A stretch of 64,000 bases of DNA from NCBI GenBank assembly GCA_041659605.1, contig JBAZXW010000008.1, forward strand, positions 62,001 to 126,000, written 5' to 3'. The position numbers and the translations under genes were made by a program. Positions 51,836 to 58,292 of the stretch are shown in pieces (position 1 is the stretch's first letter; every line of letters starts with the position of its first letter). Under the pieces are notes generated by a model. It had not been told where the DNA came from, did not search any database, and worked only from the letters and a program-made list of their open reading frames with translations. The stretch is from Solimonas sp041659605. Its GTDB lineage: Bacteria > Pseudomonadota > Gammaproteobacteria > Nevskiales > Nevskiaceae.

Positions 51836-51860
51836 AGCCCTACCATCGCCTGTCGCCGCA

Positions 51861-51874
51861 TTGACACGGATCAG
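51861..51874. promoter_or_regulatory. Possible FNR/Anr box before ompW
   Basis: TTGAC-ACGG-ATCAG matches the FNR/Anr consensus TTGAT-N4-ATCAA at 8 of 10 positions. It lies 71 bases before the ompW start. OmpW family genes (ompW in E. coli, oprG in Pseudomonas) are known FNR/Anr targets, which raises the chance that this is real. Confidence 0.5.
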
Positions 51875-51892
51875 TTCCCGTAACTGACCCGG

Positions 51893-51936
51893 CTCCGATC
51901 ATTCGCACCCGATATCGAGCGATATCGTGATCGGAG
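51893..51936 (+). promoter_or_regulatory. Inverted repeats overlapping the ompW ribosome binding site
   Basis: Perfect 9-base arms CTCCGATCA (51893-51901) and TGATCGGAG (51928-51936) enclose two copies of the palindrome CGATATCG (51910-51917 and 51920-51927). The right arm contains the GGAG ribosome binding site of ompW (GTG at 51945). As RNA it could hide the site; as DNA it could be a protein-binding operator. Confidence 0.55.
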
Positions 51937-51944
51937 AAGCATCA

Positions 51945-52562
51945 GTGAAACGCAAAGGATTCGCCCTCGCCACCCTTGCCGCTGCAGCCGTGTTGGGCAC
52001 CGGCTCGGCTTTCGCGGCAAGCAGCCCGCTGCTGGTTCGCGTCGGCGCGCACAACGTCGCGCCGAAGTCGGACAACGGTTCCCTGGCCGGGGGGGCACTC
52101 GATGTCGAAGTCGAAAGCCAGGTCGGCCCGACGTTCAACATCGATTGGTATTTCACGCCGAACATCGCGCTGGACGTGCTCGCGGCGCTGCCGTTCGATC
52201 ATGACATCAAGTTGAACGGCGACAAGGCCGGCTCGGCGACGCACCTGCCGCCGACGATCTCGGTGCAATACCACTTTCTGCCCAGCGGCCGCATCGACCC
52301 GTATGCCGCGATCGGCGTCAATTACACGATGTTCTGGGACACCAAGCTGGATAACGGCACGCCGCTGGACCTCGACAACTCCTTCGGCCTCGCCGGCCAG
52401 GTCGGCGTCGACTTCGCCGTGGATGCGGCGCGCCGCTGGGTCGTCGGCATGGACCTGCGCTACATCGACATCGACACCGATGCGAGCAGCGACGGCACTG
52501 ATCTGGGCACGGTCGAGATCGACCCGCTGGCCTACGGCATCAACGTCGGTTATCGCTTCTGA
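51945..52562 (+). CDS. ompW: OmpW-family outer-membrane protein
   Basis: 205-residue eight-stranded beta-barrel for small hydrophobic molecules. A signal peptide (KRKGFALATLAAAAVLGTGSAFA) leads to the family pattern LLVRVGAHNVAPKSDNG, FTPNIALDVLAALPF-HDI, TISVQYHFLP, DPYAAIGVNYTMFWD and a C-terminal IDPLAYGINVGYRF, with terminal Phe as expected for outer-membrane insertion. GTG at 51945 is preferred because GGAG lies 8-9 bases upstream; GTG at 51927 would add six residues and cover the ribosome site. A strong terminator follows. Confidence 0.93.
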   Translation: MKRKGFALATLAAAAVLGTGSAFAASSPLLVRVGAHNVAPKSDNGSLAGGALDVEVESQVGPTFNIDWYFTPNIALDVLAALPFDHDIKLNGDKAGSATHLPPTISVQYHFLPSGRIDPYAAIGVNYTMFWDTKLDNGTPLDLDNSFGLAGQVGVDFAVDAARRWVVGMDLRYIDIDTDASSDGTDLGTVEIDPLAYGINVGYRF

Positions 52563-52607
52563 TACCCAACCGAGCGCCTGACAGGGCGCGACAAGCGCCC
52601 GTCACCT

Positions 52608-52639
52608 GGGGAACGGCTCGCGCCGTTCCCCTCTTTTTG
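52608..52639 (+). terminator. Rho-independent terminator of ompW
   Basis: A perfect 10-base stem GGGGAACGGC/GCCGTTCCCC with loop TCGC (52608-52631) is followed by TCTTTTT. It ends right at the stop codon region of the convergent ygfX gene. Confidence 0.9.
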
Positions 52640-53086
52640 TCAGCCCGCAGACAACAAGCGGGTACGCAAGCGCCGCAGCGCTTCCGGCGTCAGTTCGTCG
52701 CCGAGCAACACACGCGCCGCCGAACGGCCGTCCGGGAGGCGAAAGCGCAGCACGAGCACCGCCGGGCGCACGATCGAATCCGGCTGAAGCTCGGCGTCGA
52801 CCTGAGTGCCGTCGGCGCGGCGCAGGGTCCATCCGCCTTCGGCGTGCCAGATGAGGCGCGTCCACGCGCGCGCGCCGAATCCGAGCGCCGGATGGCGCCG
52901 CACCCAGGCCCACGACGCCCCGAAGGACGCAGCCAGGAAGGCCGTCGGCACGGCGGGGAGACGCGCGGCCAGCAACAGCGCAAAGCAAGCCAGATGGAGC
53001 GCGAACGCCCAGCGCAGCGCCCGCATCGACGGGCGCGGGCTCAGATCCACGGTGATGCCGAACTCGTTCGGCACGACCGCCCTCAC
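52640..53086 (-). CDS. YgfX/CptA-like membrane protein
   Basis: 148-residue protein with two adjacent membrane helices (about 20-42 and 44-62) and a C-terminal soluble domain rich in Arg (WTLRRADGTQVDAEL, RFRLPDGRSAARVLLGDELTPEALRRLRTRL). The W-x-L-x-x-x-D-G and the RRLRxRL ending resemble YgfX, once described as toxin CptA partner of SdhE (YgfY). Placement directly downstream of sdhE on the same strand supports the family call. Any toxin role is doubtful in general; an inner-membrane partner of complex II maturation is possible. Confidence 0.72.
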   Translation of the reverse strand: MRAVVPNEFGITVDLSPRPSMRALRWAFALHLACFALLLAARLPAVPTAFLAASFGASWAWVRRHPALGFGARAWTRLIWHAEGGWTLRRADGTQVDAELQPDSIVRPAVLVLRFRLPDGRSAARVLLGDELTPEALRRLRTRLLSAG

Positions 53087-53115
53087 CCCGCCACCCGCAG
53101 CCGCGGCCGGCCCTC

Positions 53116-53140
53116 CCCTCTCCCGCTACGCGGGCGAGGG
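53116..53140. repeat. REP-like hairpin between sdhE and ygfX
   Basis: Stem CCCTC-x-CCCGC / GCGGG-x-GAGGG with one mismatch and loop TAC, the common CCCTCTCCCGC...GCGGGcGAGGG type of dispersed hairpin. It lies in the 79-base gap between two co-oriented genes, so it may shield the upstream sdh mRNA from 3' decay. Confidence 0.5.
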
Positions 53141-53165
53141 ACGGCAGTGTCGCTGCGCGACATGC

Positions 53166-53429
53166 TCATCCCCGGTGGATGCGTAGCTGTTCGACAATGG
53201 CCGTGTATTCCGCCGGCGTCGTGTCGTAACCCATCACCCAGGCCCAGATGTCGGGGTCTTCGGCCAACATGACCAGGCGCAGAAACTCGGCTCGCTCGCT
53301 CGCCGGAGCGCCGGGGTAGCGTGCCGCGTAATAGCGCTCCATCAGCACGTCGAGTTCCTTCATGCCCCGACGCAACAGCCATCGCAGCCGGCCATCGGCC
53401 GGCTGCGCAGTTGCAGAAGCTTGCACCAC
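53166..53429 (-). CDS. sdhE: FAD assembly factor SdhE
   Basis: 87-residue protein that promotes covalent FAD attachment to succinate dehydrogenase subunit A. The diagnostic motif RRGMKELD (RGxxE) lies at about residues 21-28, followed by the helical-bundle pattern FLRLVMLAEDPDIWAWVMG. GTG at 53429, 5 bases after the sdhB stop, is used; the next GTG codon at 53426 is equally possible. It belongs to the sdh operon, which fits its role exactly. Confidence 0.9.
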   Translation of the reverse strand: MVQASATAQPADGRLRWLLRRGMKELDVLMERYYAARYPGAPASERAEFLRLVMLAEDPDIWAWVMGYDTTPAEYTAIVEQLRIHRG

Positions 53430-53434
53430 GATCT

Positions 53435-54220
53435 TCAGACCGTTCTCTCCACGATCATCTGCTTGATGCCGGCGATCGCCTTGGCGGGGTTCAGACCCTT
53501 CGGGCAGGTCTTCGCGCAGTTCATGATCGTGTGGCAGCGGTACAGCTTGAACGGATCTTCCAGCGCGTCGAGACGCTCGCCGGTGGCTTCGTCGCGCGAA
53601 TCGACCAGCCAGCGGTAGGCCTGCAGCAGGATCGCCGGTCCGAGATAGCGGTCCGAATTCCACCAGTAGCTCGGGCACGAGGTCGAACAGCAGGCGCAGA
53701 GGATGCACTCGTAGAGGCCGTCGAGCTTGCCGCGGTCTTCCTCGCTCTGCAGACGCTCGCGCGTCGGCGCCGGCGAGTCGGTCTTGAGCCAGGGCTCGAT
53801 CGATGCCAGCTGCGCATAGAAATGCGTCATGTCCGGCACCAGGTCCTTGACCACCGGCATGTGCGGCAGCGGATAGACCTTGGCGTCGCCCTTGATCTCG
53901 TCGCAGGGCTTGATGCACGCGAGTGTGTTGGTGCCGTCGATGTTCATCGCACACGAGCCGCAGATGCCCTCGCGGCAGGAGCGGCGGAAGGTCAGCGTCG
54001 GGTCGACCTCGTTCTTGATCTTGATCAGCGCGTCGAGAACCATCGGACCGCAGCTGGCCATGTCGACTTCGTAGGTGTCGACGCGCGGATTGGCGCCGGT
54101 CTCCGGGTCGTAGCGGTAGATCTTGAAGGACTGGATCTTCTTCGCGCCGGCCGGCGCCTTGAAGACCTTACCGGCCTTCTTGTCGATCTTGGAATTCTGC
54201 GGAAGCGAGAACTGAGCCAT
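53435..54220 (-). CDS. sdhB: Succinate dehydrogenase iron-sulfur subunit
   Basis: 261-residue electron-transfer subunit of complex II. The 2Fe-2S cysteines are in SCREGICGSC near residue 82, the 4Fe-4S and 3Fe-4S clusters in CILCACCSTSCPS near 170 and CHTIMNCAKTCPKGLNP near 225. The N-terminus is extended by a Lys-rich stretch of about 30 residues relative to E. coli SdhB. 21 bases follow sdhA. Confidence 0.97.
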   Translation of the reverse strand: MAQFSLPQNSKIDKKAGKVFKAPAGAKKIQSFKIYRYDPETGANPRVDTYEVDMASCGPMVLDALIKIKNEVDPTLTFRRSCREGICGSCAMNIDGTNTLACIKPCDEIKGDAKVYPLPHMPVVKDLVPDMTHFYAQLASIEPWLKTDSPAPTRERLQSEEDRGKLDGLYECILCACCSTSCPSYWWNSDRYLGPAILLQAYRWLVDSRDEATGERLDALEDPFKLYRCHTIMNCAKTCPKGLNPAKAIAGIKQMIVERTV

Positions 54221-54241
54221 GGTTGATTCCTTTCTGCCTTA

Positions 54242-56035
54242 TCAATATTTGCGCGCGACCGGCGGGATATGCTCGACCTCGTTGTCGAGCGGCTGCATGT
54301 GCACGGGGCGAAAGTCGATCTTCACGTCCGTCGGCGCCGTGCGCCAGGCCACCGTGTGCTTGAGCCAGTTCTGGTCGTCGCGATCCTTGATGTCGTCGCG
54401 CGCGTGGGCGCCGCGCGATTCCTTGCGGTTCTCGGCGCCGACGATCGTGATCAGGGCCTGACCGAGCAGGTTGTCCAGCTCCAGCGTCTCGGCCAGGTCC
54501 GAGTTCCAGATCATCGAGCGATCCGACACCGAAAGGTCCCGCTCGAAATTCTCGATCACGCCCTTGAGCTTGACGACGCCTTCCTGCATCAGCGGACCTT
54601 CTCGGAACACGGCGCAGTGCTTCTGCATCGTCTTCTGCATGTCGAGGCGGATCTTCGCCGTCGACGAGCCGCCCTTGGCGTTGCGGAACTTGTCGAGACG
54701 CGCCAGCGCCTTTTCCTCCGAAGCGCCGGAGATCGTCTTGTGCGTCTGGCCCGGCTTGACCAGCTGCGCGGCGCGGATCGCCGCGGCACGGCCGAACACG
54801 ACCAGGTCGAGCAGCGAGTTGGAGCCCAGGCGATTGGCACCGTGCACGGAGACGCAGGCCGCTTCGCCCACCGCCATCAGGCCCGGCACGACGGAATCCG
54901 GATTGCCGTCCTTGAGCGTCACGACTTCACCGGTGTACAGCGTCGGGATGCCGCCCATGTTGTAGTGCACCGTCGGCACGACCGGAATCGGCTCCTTGGT
55001 GACGTCGACGCCGGAGAAGATCTTCGCCGACTCCGAAATGCCCGGCAGGCGCGCGTGCAGCACTTCGGGGCCCAGGTGTTCGAGATGCAGATGGATGTGG
55101 TCGGCTTCCTCGCCGACGCCGCGGCCTTCGCGGATCTCGGTCGCCATCGCGCGGCTGACCATGTCGCGCGGCGCCAGGTCCTTCACGCTCGGCGCGTAGC
55201 GCTCCATGAAGCGCTCGCCGTTCTTGTTGGTGAGGTAACCACCCTCGCCGCGCGCGCCTTCGGTGATCAGGCAGCCGGCGCCGTAGATGCCGGTTGGGTG
55301 GAACTGCACGAATTCGAGGTCCTGCAGCGGCAAGCCGGCACGCAGCACCATGCCGGCGCCGTCACCGGTGCAGGTGTGCGCCCCGGTGCAGGAAAAGAAG
55401 GCGCGGCCGTAACCGCCGGTCGCAAGAATCACCAGCTGCGCGCGGAAGCGGTGCAGCTGACCGGTCGCCATGTCCCAGGCCAGAACACCCTTGATCGAGC
55501 CGTCGTCGTCGGTCAGCAGGTCGAGCGCGAAGTACTCGATGAAGAACTGCGCCTTGCACTTGAGCGACTGCTGGTAGAGCGTGTGCAGCATCGCGTGGCC
55601 GGTGCGATCCGCGGCCGCGCAGGTGCGCTGCGCCGGCGGGCCCTTGCCGAACTCGGTGGTCATGCCACCGAACGGGCGCTGGTAGATCTTGCCTTCCGGC
55701 GTGCGCGAGAACGGCACGCCGTAGTGCTCCAGCTCGATGACGGCGTTCATCGCCTCGCGCGTCATGTACTGGATCGCGTCCTGGTCGCCGAGCCAGTCGG
55801 AGCCCTTGACCGTGTCGTAGAAGTGCCAGCGCCAGTCGTCGCGGCCCATGTTCGCGAGCGCGGCGGAGATGCCGCCCTGCGCGGCCACCGTGTGCGAGCG
55901 CGTCGGGAACAGCTTGGTGATGTTCGCGGTCTTGAGGCCAGCTTCGGCCAGTCCCAGCGTCGCGCGCAGGCCGGCACCGCCGGCGCCGACCACGATGGCG
56001 TCGTATTCGTGATGAACGATGTCGTAAGCAGACAT
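54242..56035 (-). CDS. sdhA: Succinate dehydrogenase flavoprotein subunit
   Basis: 597-residue catalytic subunit that oxidises succinate to fumarate with covalently bound FAD. FAD-binding AIVVGAGGAGLRATLGLAEAG near residue 15, the covalent-FAD His in TRSHTVAAQGGI near 48, substrate-site motifs QFHPTGIYGAG and VPTVHYNMGGIPT, and EAACVSVHGANRLGSNSLLD near 395. The ATG at 56035 (MSAYDIVHHEYDAIVVG) is standard; the open frame to 56359 runs through sdhD in another frame and is not used. Confidence 0.97.
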   Translation of the reverse strand: MSAYDIVHHEYDAIVVGAGGAGLRATLGLAEAGLKTANITKLFPTRSHTVAAQGGISAALANMGRDDWRWHFYDTVKGSDWLGDQDAIQYMTREAMNAVIELEHYGVPFSRTPEGKIYQRPFGGMTTEFGKGPPAQRTCAAADRTGHAMLHTLYQQSLKCKAQFFIEYFALDLLTDDDGSIKGVLAWDMATGQLHRFRAQLVILATGGYGRAFFSCTGAHTCTGDGAGMVLRAGLPLQDLEFVQFHPTGIYGAGCLITEGARGEGGYLTNKNGERFMERYAPSVKDLAPRDMVSRAMATEIREGRGVGEEADHIHLHLEHLGPEVLHARLPGISESAKIFSGVDVTKEPIPVVPTVHYNMGGIPTLYTGEVVTLKDGNPDSVVPGLMAVGEAACVSVHGANRLGSNSLLDLVVFGRAAAIRAAQLVKPGQTHKTISGASEEKALARLDKFRNAKGGSSTAKIRLDMQKTMQKHCAVFREGPLMQEGVVKLKGVIENFERDLSVSDRSMIWNSDLAETLELDNLLGQALITIVGAENRKESRGAHARDDIKDRDDQNWLKHTVAWRTAPTDVKIDFRPVHMQPLDNEVEHIPPVARKY

Positions 56036-56060
56036 GATTTTCTCTGTATTTTGTTCCTGG

Positions 56061-56099
56061 ATCCCCGCCTGCGCGGGGATGTCCCTCGCTACGCGAGGG
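56061..56099. repeat. Twin hairpins in the sdhD-sdhA junction
   Basis: First hairpin ATCCCCGC-CTGC-GCGGGGAT (56061-56080) and second CCCTCGC-TAC-GCGAGGG (56083-56099) sit side by side. The first resembles the widespread ...GGATCCCCGCCTGCGCGGGGAT repeat; the second overlaps the sdhD stop codon region. No T-run is present, so these are REP-like or processing structures within the sdh operon. Confidence 0.6.
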
Positions 56100-56472
56100 C
56101 CACTTTGAGCACGGCGAAAATGCCCGCCGCAGCGACCGCGGCGTGCGCGAATTTGGACAGCAGCAGCGCGGCGAGCTTCTTGCCCTCGCTGCCGACGTAA
56201 TCCTCGATGACCACCTGCACGCCGAGCATCGAGTGATACAGCGCGGTGCCGATGAACAGCACCAGCACGACCGCGACGGACGGCGCCGAAACCCAGTGGC
56301 GTACGGCGAAGTAGTCGGTCGCTCCGGTCGCCAGCACCGCCACCGAGAACGCGAACCACAGCGCGAGGGGAATCAGCGCCACGGCGCTGACGCGCTGCAC
56401 CCAGAAATGATGGACGCCCTGCTTGGCCGAACCGAGGCCGCGGGCACGGGACAGCGGAGATCGCAAGCTCAT
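56089..56472 (-). CDS. sdhD: Succinate dehydrogenase membrane anchor SdhD
   Basis: 127-residue anchor with three membrane helices (about 28-48, 62-82 and 100-122), binding heme b and ubiquinone with SdhC. Conserved HHFWVQRVSAVALIPL near residue 21 and ALYHSMLGVQVVIEDYV near 78, where the His is a heme ligand candidate and the Asp-Tyr pair lies near the quinone site. 11 bases after sdhC; the last codons overlap a hairpin. Confidence 0.93.
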   Translation of the reverse strand: MSLRSPLSRARGLGSAKQGVHHFWVQRVSAVALIPLALWFAFSVAVLATGATDYFAVRHWVSAPSVAVVLVLFIGTALYHSMLGVQVVIEDYVGSEGKKLAALLLSKFAHAAVAAAGIFAVLKVALA

Positions 56473-56483
56473 GGAATTCTCCT

Positions 56484-56885
56484 TCAGGCGAAGCAGGCGA
56501 CGGCCCAGGCCGCGGCCGTCAAGGCCAGCGAAACCACGACCGCCGCGTAACCGGTCCGCTCAGCGGTCTTGAGCTCGAAGCCGCGGCCGATGTCCCAGAA
56601 CAGGTGGCGAATGCCATTGCACAGGTGATACATCAGCGCCCACGACCAGCCGAACAGCAGCACCTGGCCGTACCAGGCGGTCAGATGCGCGCTGTACGCC
56701 GCGTACCACTGCGGGCCGCCGGCCAGTGCCACCAGCCAGCCGGCCAGCAGAAACGTGCCCAGACTCAGCCCGATCCCGCTGATGCGGTGCGCAAACGACA
56801 GCAGGGACGTCCACTGGAAGCGGTAATACTGCCCCAGCATGAACGGCGAAAGCGGACGACTGCCCGCGGGCGACTTCGTACTCAT
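56484..56885 (-). CDS. sdhC: Succinate dehydrogenase cytochrome b556 subunit
   Basis: 133-residue anchor with three membrane helices. RPLSPFMLGQYYRFQWTSLLSFAHRISGIGLSLGTF near the N-terminus holds the conserved S-(x)4-R quinone-site residues, and MYHLCNGIRHLFWDIGRGFEL near 90 contains the heme-ligand His. First gene of sdhC-sdhD-sdhA-sdhB-sdhE-ygfX. A 13-base tandem repeat lies 51-76 bases upstream. Confidence 0.95.
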   Translation of the reverse strand: MSTKSPAGSRPLSPFMLGQYYRFQWTSLLSFAHRISGIGLSLGTFLLAGWLVALAGGPQWYAAYSAHLTAWYGQVLLFGWSWALMYHLCNGIRHLFWDIGRGFELKTAERTGYAAVVVSLALTAAAWAVACFA

Positions 56886-56935
56886 TACCAGATCCCCAAG
56901 AAAAGACGTCAGGCGGGACGCGCCGACCGTTGACT

Positions 56936-56961
56936 CAGCCCTTTGATTCAGCCCTTTGATT
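56936..56961. repeat. 13-base tandem repeat upstream of sdhC
   Basis: Two exact head-to-tail copies of CAGCCCTTTGATT. They lie between the DUF1674 gene and sdhC, on the promoter side of the sdh operon. ACTCAG occurs on both outer flanks. The repeat may be a regulator-binding direct repeat or a chance duplication. Confidence 0.55.
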
Positions 56962-56966
56962 TAGAC

Positions 56967-57191
56967 TCAGAAATCGATGCAGCGACCGTTCTTTTCCCAG
57001 TCGCCGTACCGCGTCGGCTCAGGTCCGTCGCTGCGTCCGCCGATTTCCGGAACCTTCGCCGTCTGCCCCGTTGGCATTGGCTGCCCGGGTGGCTGCCGCA
57101 CCTGCTGTTTGAGCAGCTCTACCAGCGGCACAGCATCCCGTTCGGCCGGTGGCACGACGGGTTTGGATTCGGGCGGTTGACGGATGGACAC
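56967..57191 (-). CDS. DUF1674 protein, SDHAF4-like succinate dehydrogenase assembly factor
   Basis: 74-residue soluble protein ending in the DUF1674/SDHAF4 signature GPEPTRYGDWEKNGRCIDF (E-PTRYGDWE-x-GRC-DF). In eukaryotes SDHAF4 binds flavinated SdhA and helps join it to SdhB. The gene sits 81 bases upstream of sdhC on the same strand, which fits an assembly role. The start is a GTG without a strong ribosome site; the N-terminal 35 residues are Pro/Gln-rich and may be disordered. Easily missed because of its size. Confidence 0.85.
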   Translation of the reverse strand: MSIRQPPESKPVVPPAERDAVPLVELLKQQVRQPPGQPMPTGQTAKVPEIGGRSDGPEPTRYGDWEKNGRCIDF

Positions 57192-57262
57192 TGAAGAACG
57201 TGATCTGCTCGGCCCCGATAGTGTGACAAAGTTTGCCGCCTGCGATCAATGAACACCGTTCC

Positions 57263-58186
57263 ATGGCCGCCCATTTGACCGTCCAATCCGTCGACCTGAG
57301 TCCGCTCATTTACCTGCGCGCGCGCGGACTTGAAGCCGATTCGTTCCTGCAAGGCCAGCTCAGCAGCGATCTGCGCCAGCTGACCGGAACGCGCGCGCAA
57401 ATCAGCAGTTACAACAGCCCGAAAGGCCGCATGCTCGCCGTCGCCCATCTGATCCGCGCCGGCGATTCGGTCCTGATCGAGCTTCACCGGTCCGTCGCCG
57501 ACAGCGTGCTCAAACGCCTGCGCATGTTCGTGCTGCGCTCGAAGCTCACGCTCGATGACGCATCGGCGGAGATCAGTGCCGTCGGCCTGCTCGGCGACGA
57601 CGCTGCGGCGGTTCTCGCGGGCGCCGGCCTGCCGGTTCCGCTCCAAGCGCTCGACTGCGCTGATGACAAGCAGCGGGCATTGACGGTCATGCGGCGCTTC
57701 GGCGAAGCGCCGCGCTACAGTATCGTCGGCCCCGCAACCGCGGTCGCAAAGCTTGCTACGGGCCTGGCGCCGGCACTGCCCTACACCGCCTGGCGCCGCG
57801 CCGACATCGAGGCCGGCGTTCCGGTCGTCTACCCGGAAACCAGCGACCATTTCGTGCCGCAGATGGCCAATCTCGACCGGCTTGGCGGTATCAGCTTCGA
57901 CAAGGGCTGTTACACCGGGCAGGAAATCGTCGCGCGCCTGCACTACCTGGGGCAGCTCAAGCGACGCTTGTTTGTGTGCCGCGTCGACGGCGCCGCGCCG
58001 TTGTCCGGCAGCGACATCGTTGCTGGCGAGCCGCCCGCGCCGGCCGGCGAAGTCGTCGATGCCGTCGATGCGGGTGATGGCAGCAGCCGGGTCAGCGTGG
58101 TTCTGCAGCTTGCGCAGGCGGCCAGCGCCGATCTGCGCCTGGTCGACGGGCGTTCACTGCACCTGCGGGCGCCATTGCCCACTTGA
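57263..58186 (+). CDS. ygfZ: Folate-binding Fe-S maintenance protein YgfZ
   Basis: 307-residue tetrahydrofolate-dependent protein of the GcvT fold that supports Fe-S enzymes, including MiaB. The essential motif K-G-C-Y-x-G-Q-E is present (DKGCYTGQEIVARLHY near residue 215), and FLQGQLSSDLRQL near 28 is the usual N-terminal pattern. ATG at 57263 gives a standard start; 57233 would add ten residues. It runs away from the sdh genes, whose Fe-S subunit is a plausible client. Confidence 0.93.
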   Translation: MAAHLTVQSVDLSPLIYLRARGLEADSFLQGQLSSDLRQLTGTRAQISSYNSPKGRMLAVAHLIRAGDSVLIELHRSVADSVLKRLRMFVLRSKLTLDDASAEISAVGLLGDDAAAVLAGAGLPVPLQALDCADDKQRALTVMRRFGEAPRYSIVGPATAVAKLATGLAPALPYTAWRRADIEAGVPVVYPETSDHFVPQMANLDRLGGISFDKGCYTGQEIVARLHYLGQLKRRLFVCRVDGAAPLSGSDIVAGEPPAPAGEVVDAVDAGDGSSRVSVVLQLAQAASADLRLVDGRSLHLRAPLPT

Positions 58187-58292
58187 GAACCGGCGCACAC
58201 GCGGTCGGCGCCGCCGACGATTACACTGCAGGGGTTTCGCGTGCATCATGGCGGGCGCCTGACGCCGGCATAGAACCACACAGGAGAACTTT

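Noticed and set aside
52640..53429. Toxin-antitoxin pair (ygfX/sdhE as CptA/CptB)
   Set aside because: The sdh operon context and the RGMxELD motif support complex II flavination; the toxin-antitoxin idea for this family is not convincing.
54269..56200. Open frame of over 600 codons antisense to sdhA
   Set aside because: Shadow of sdhA; no ribosome site and no recognisable protein.
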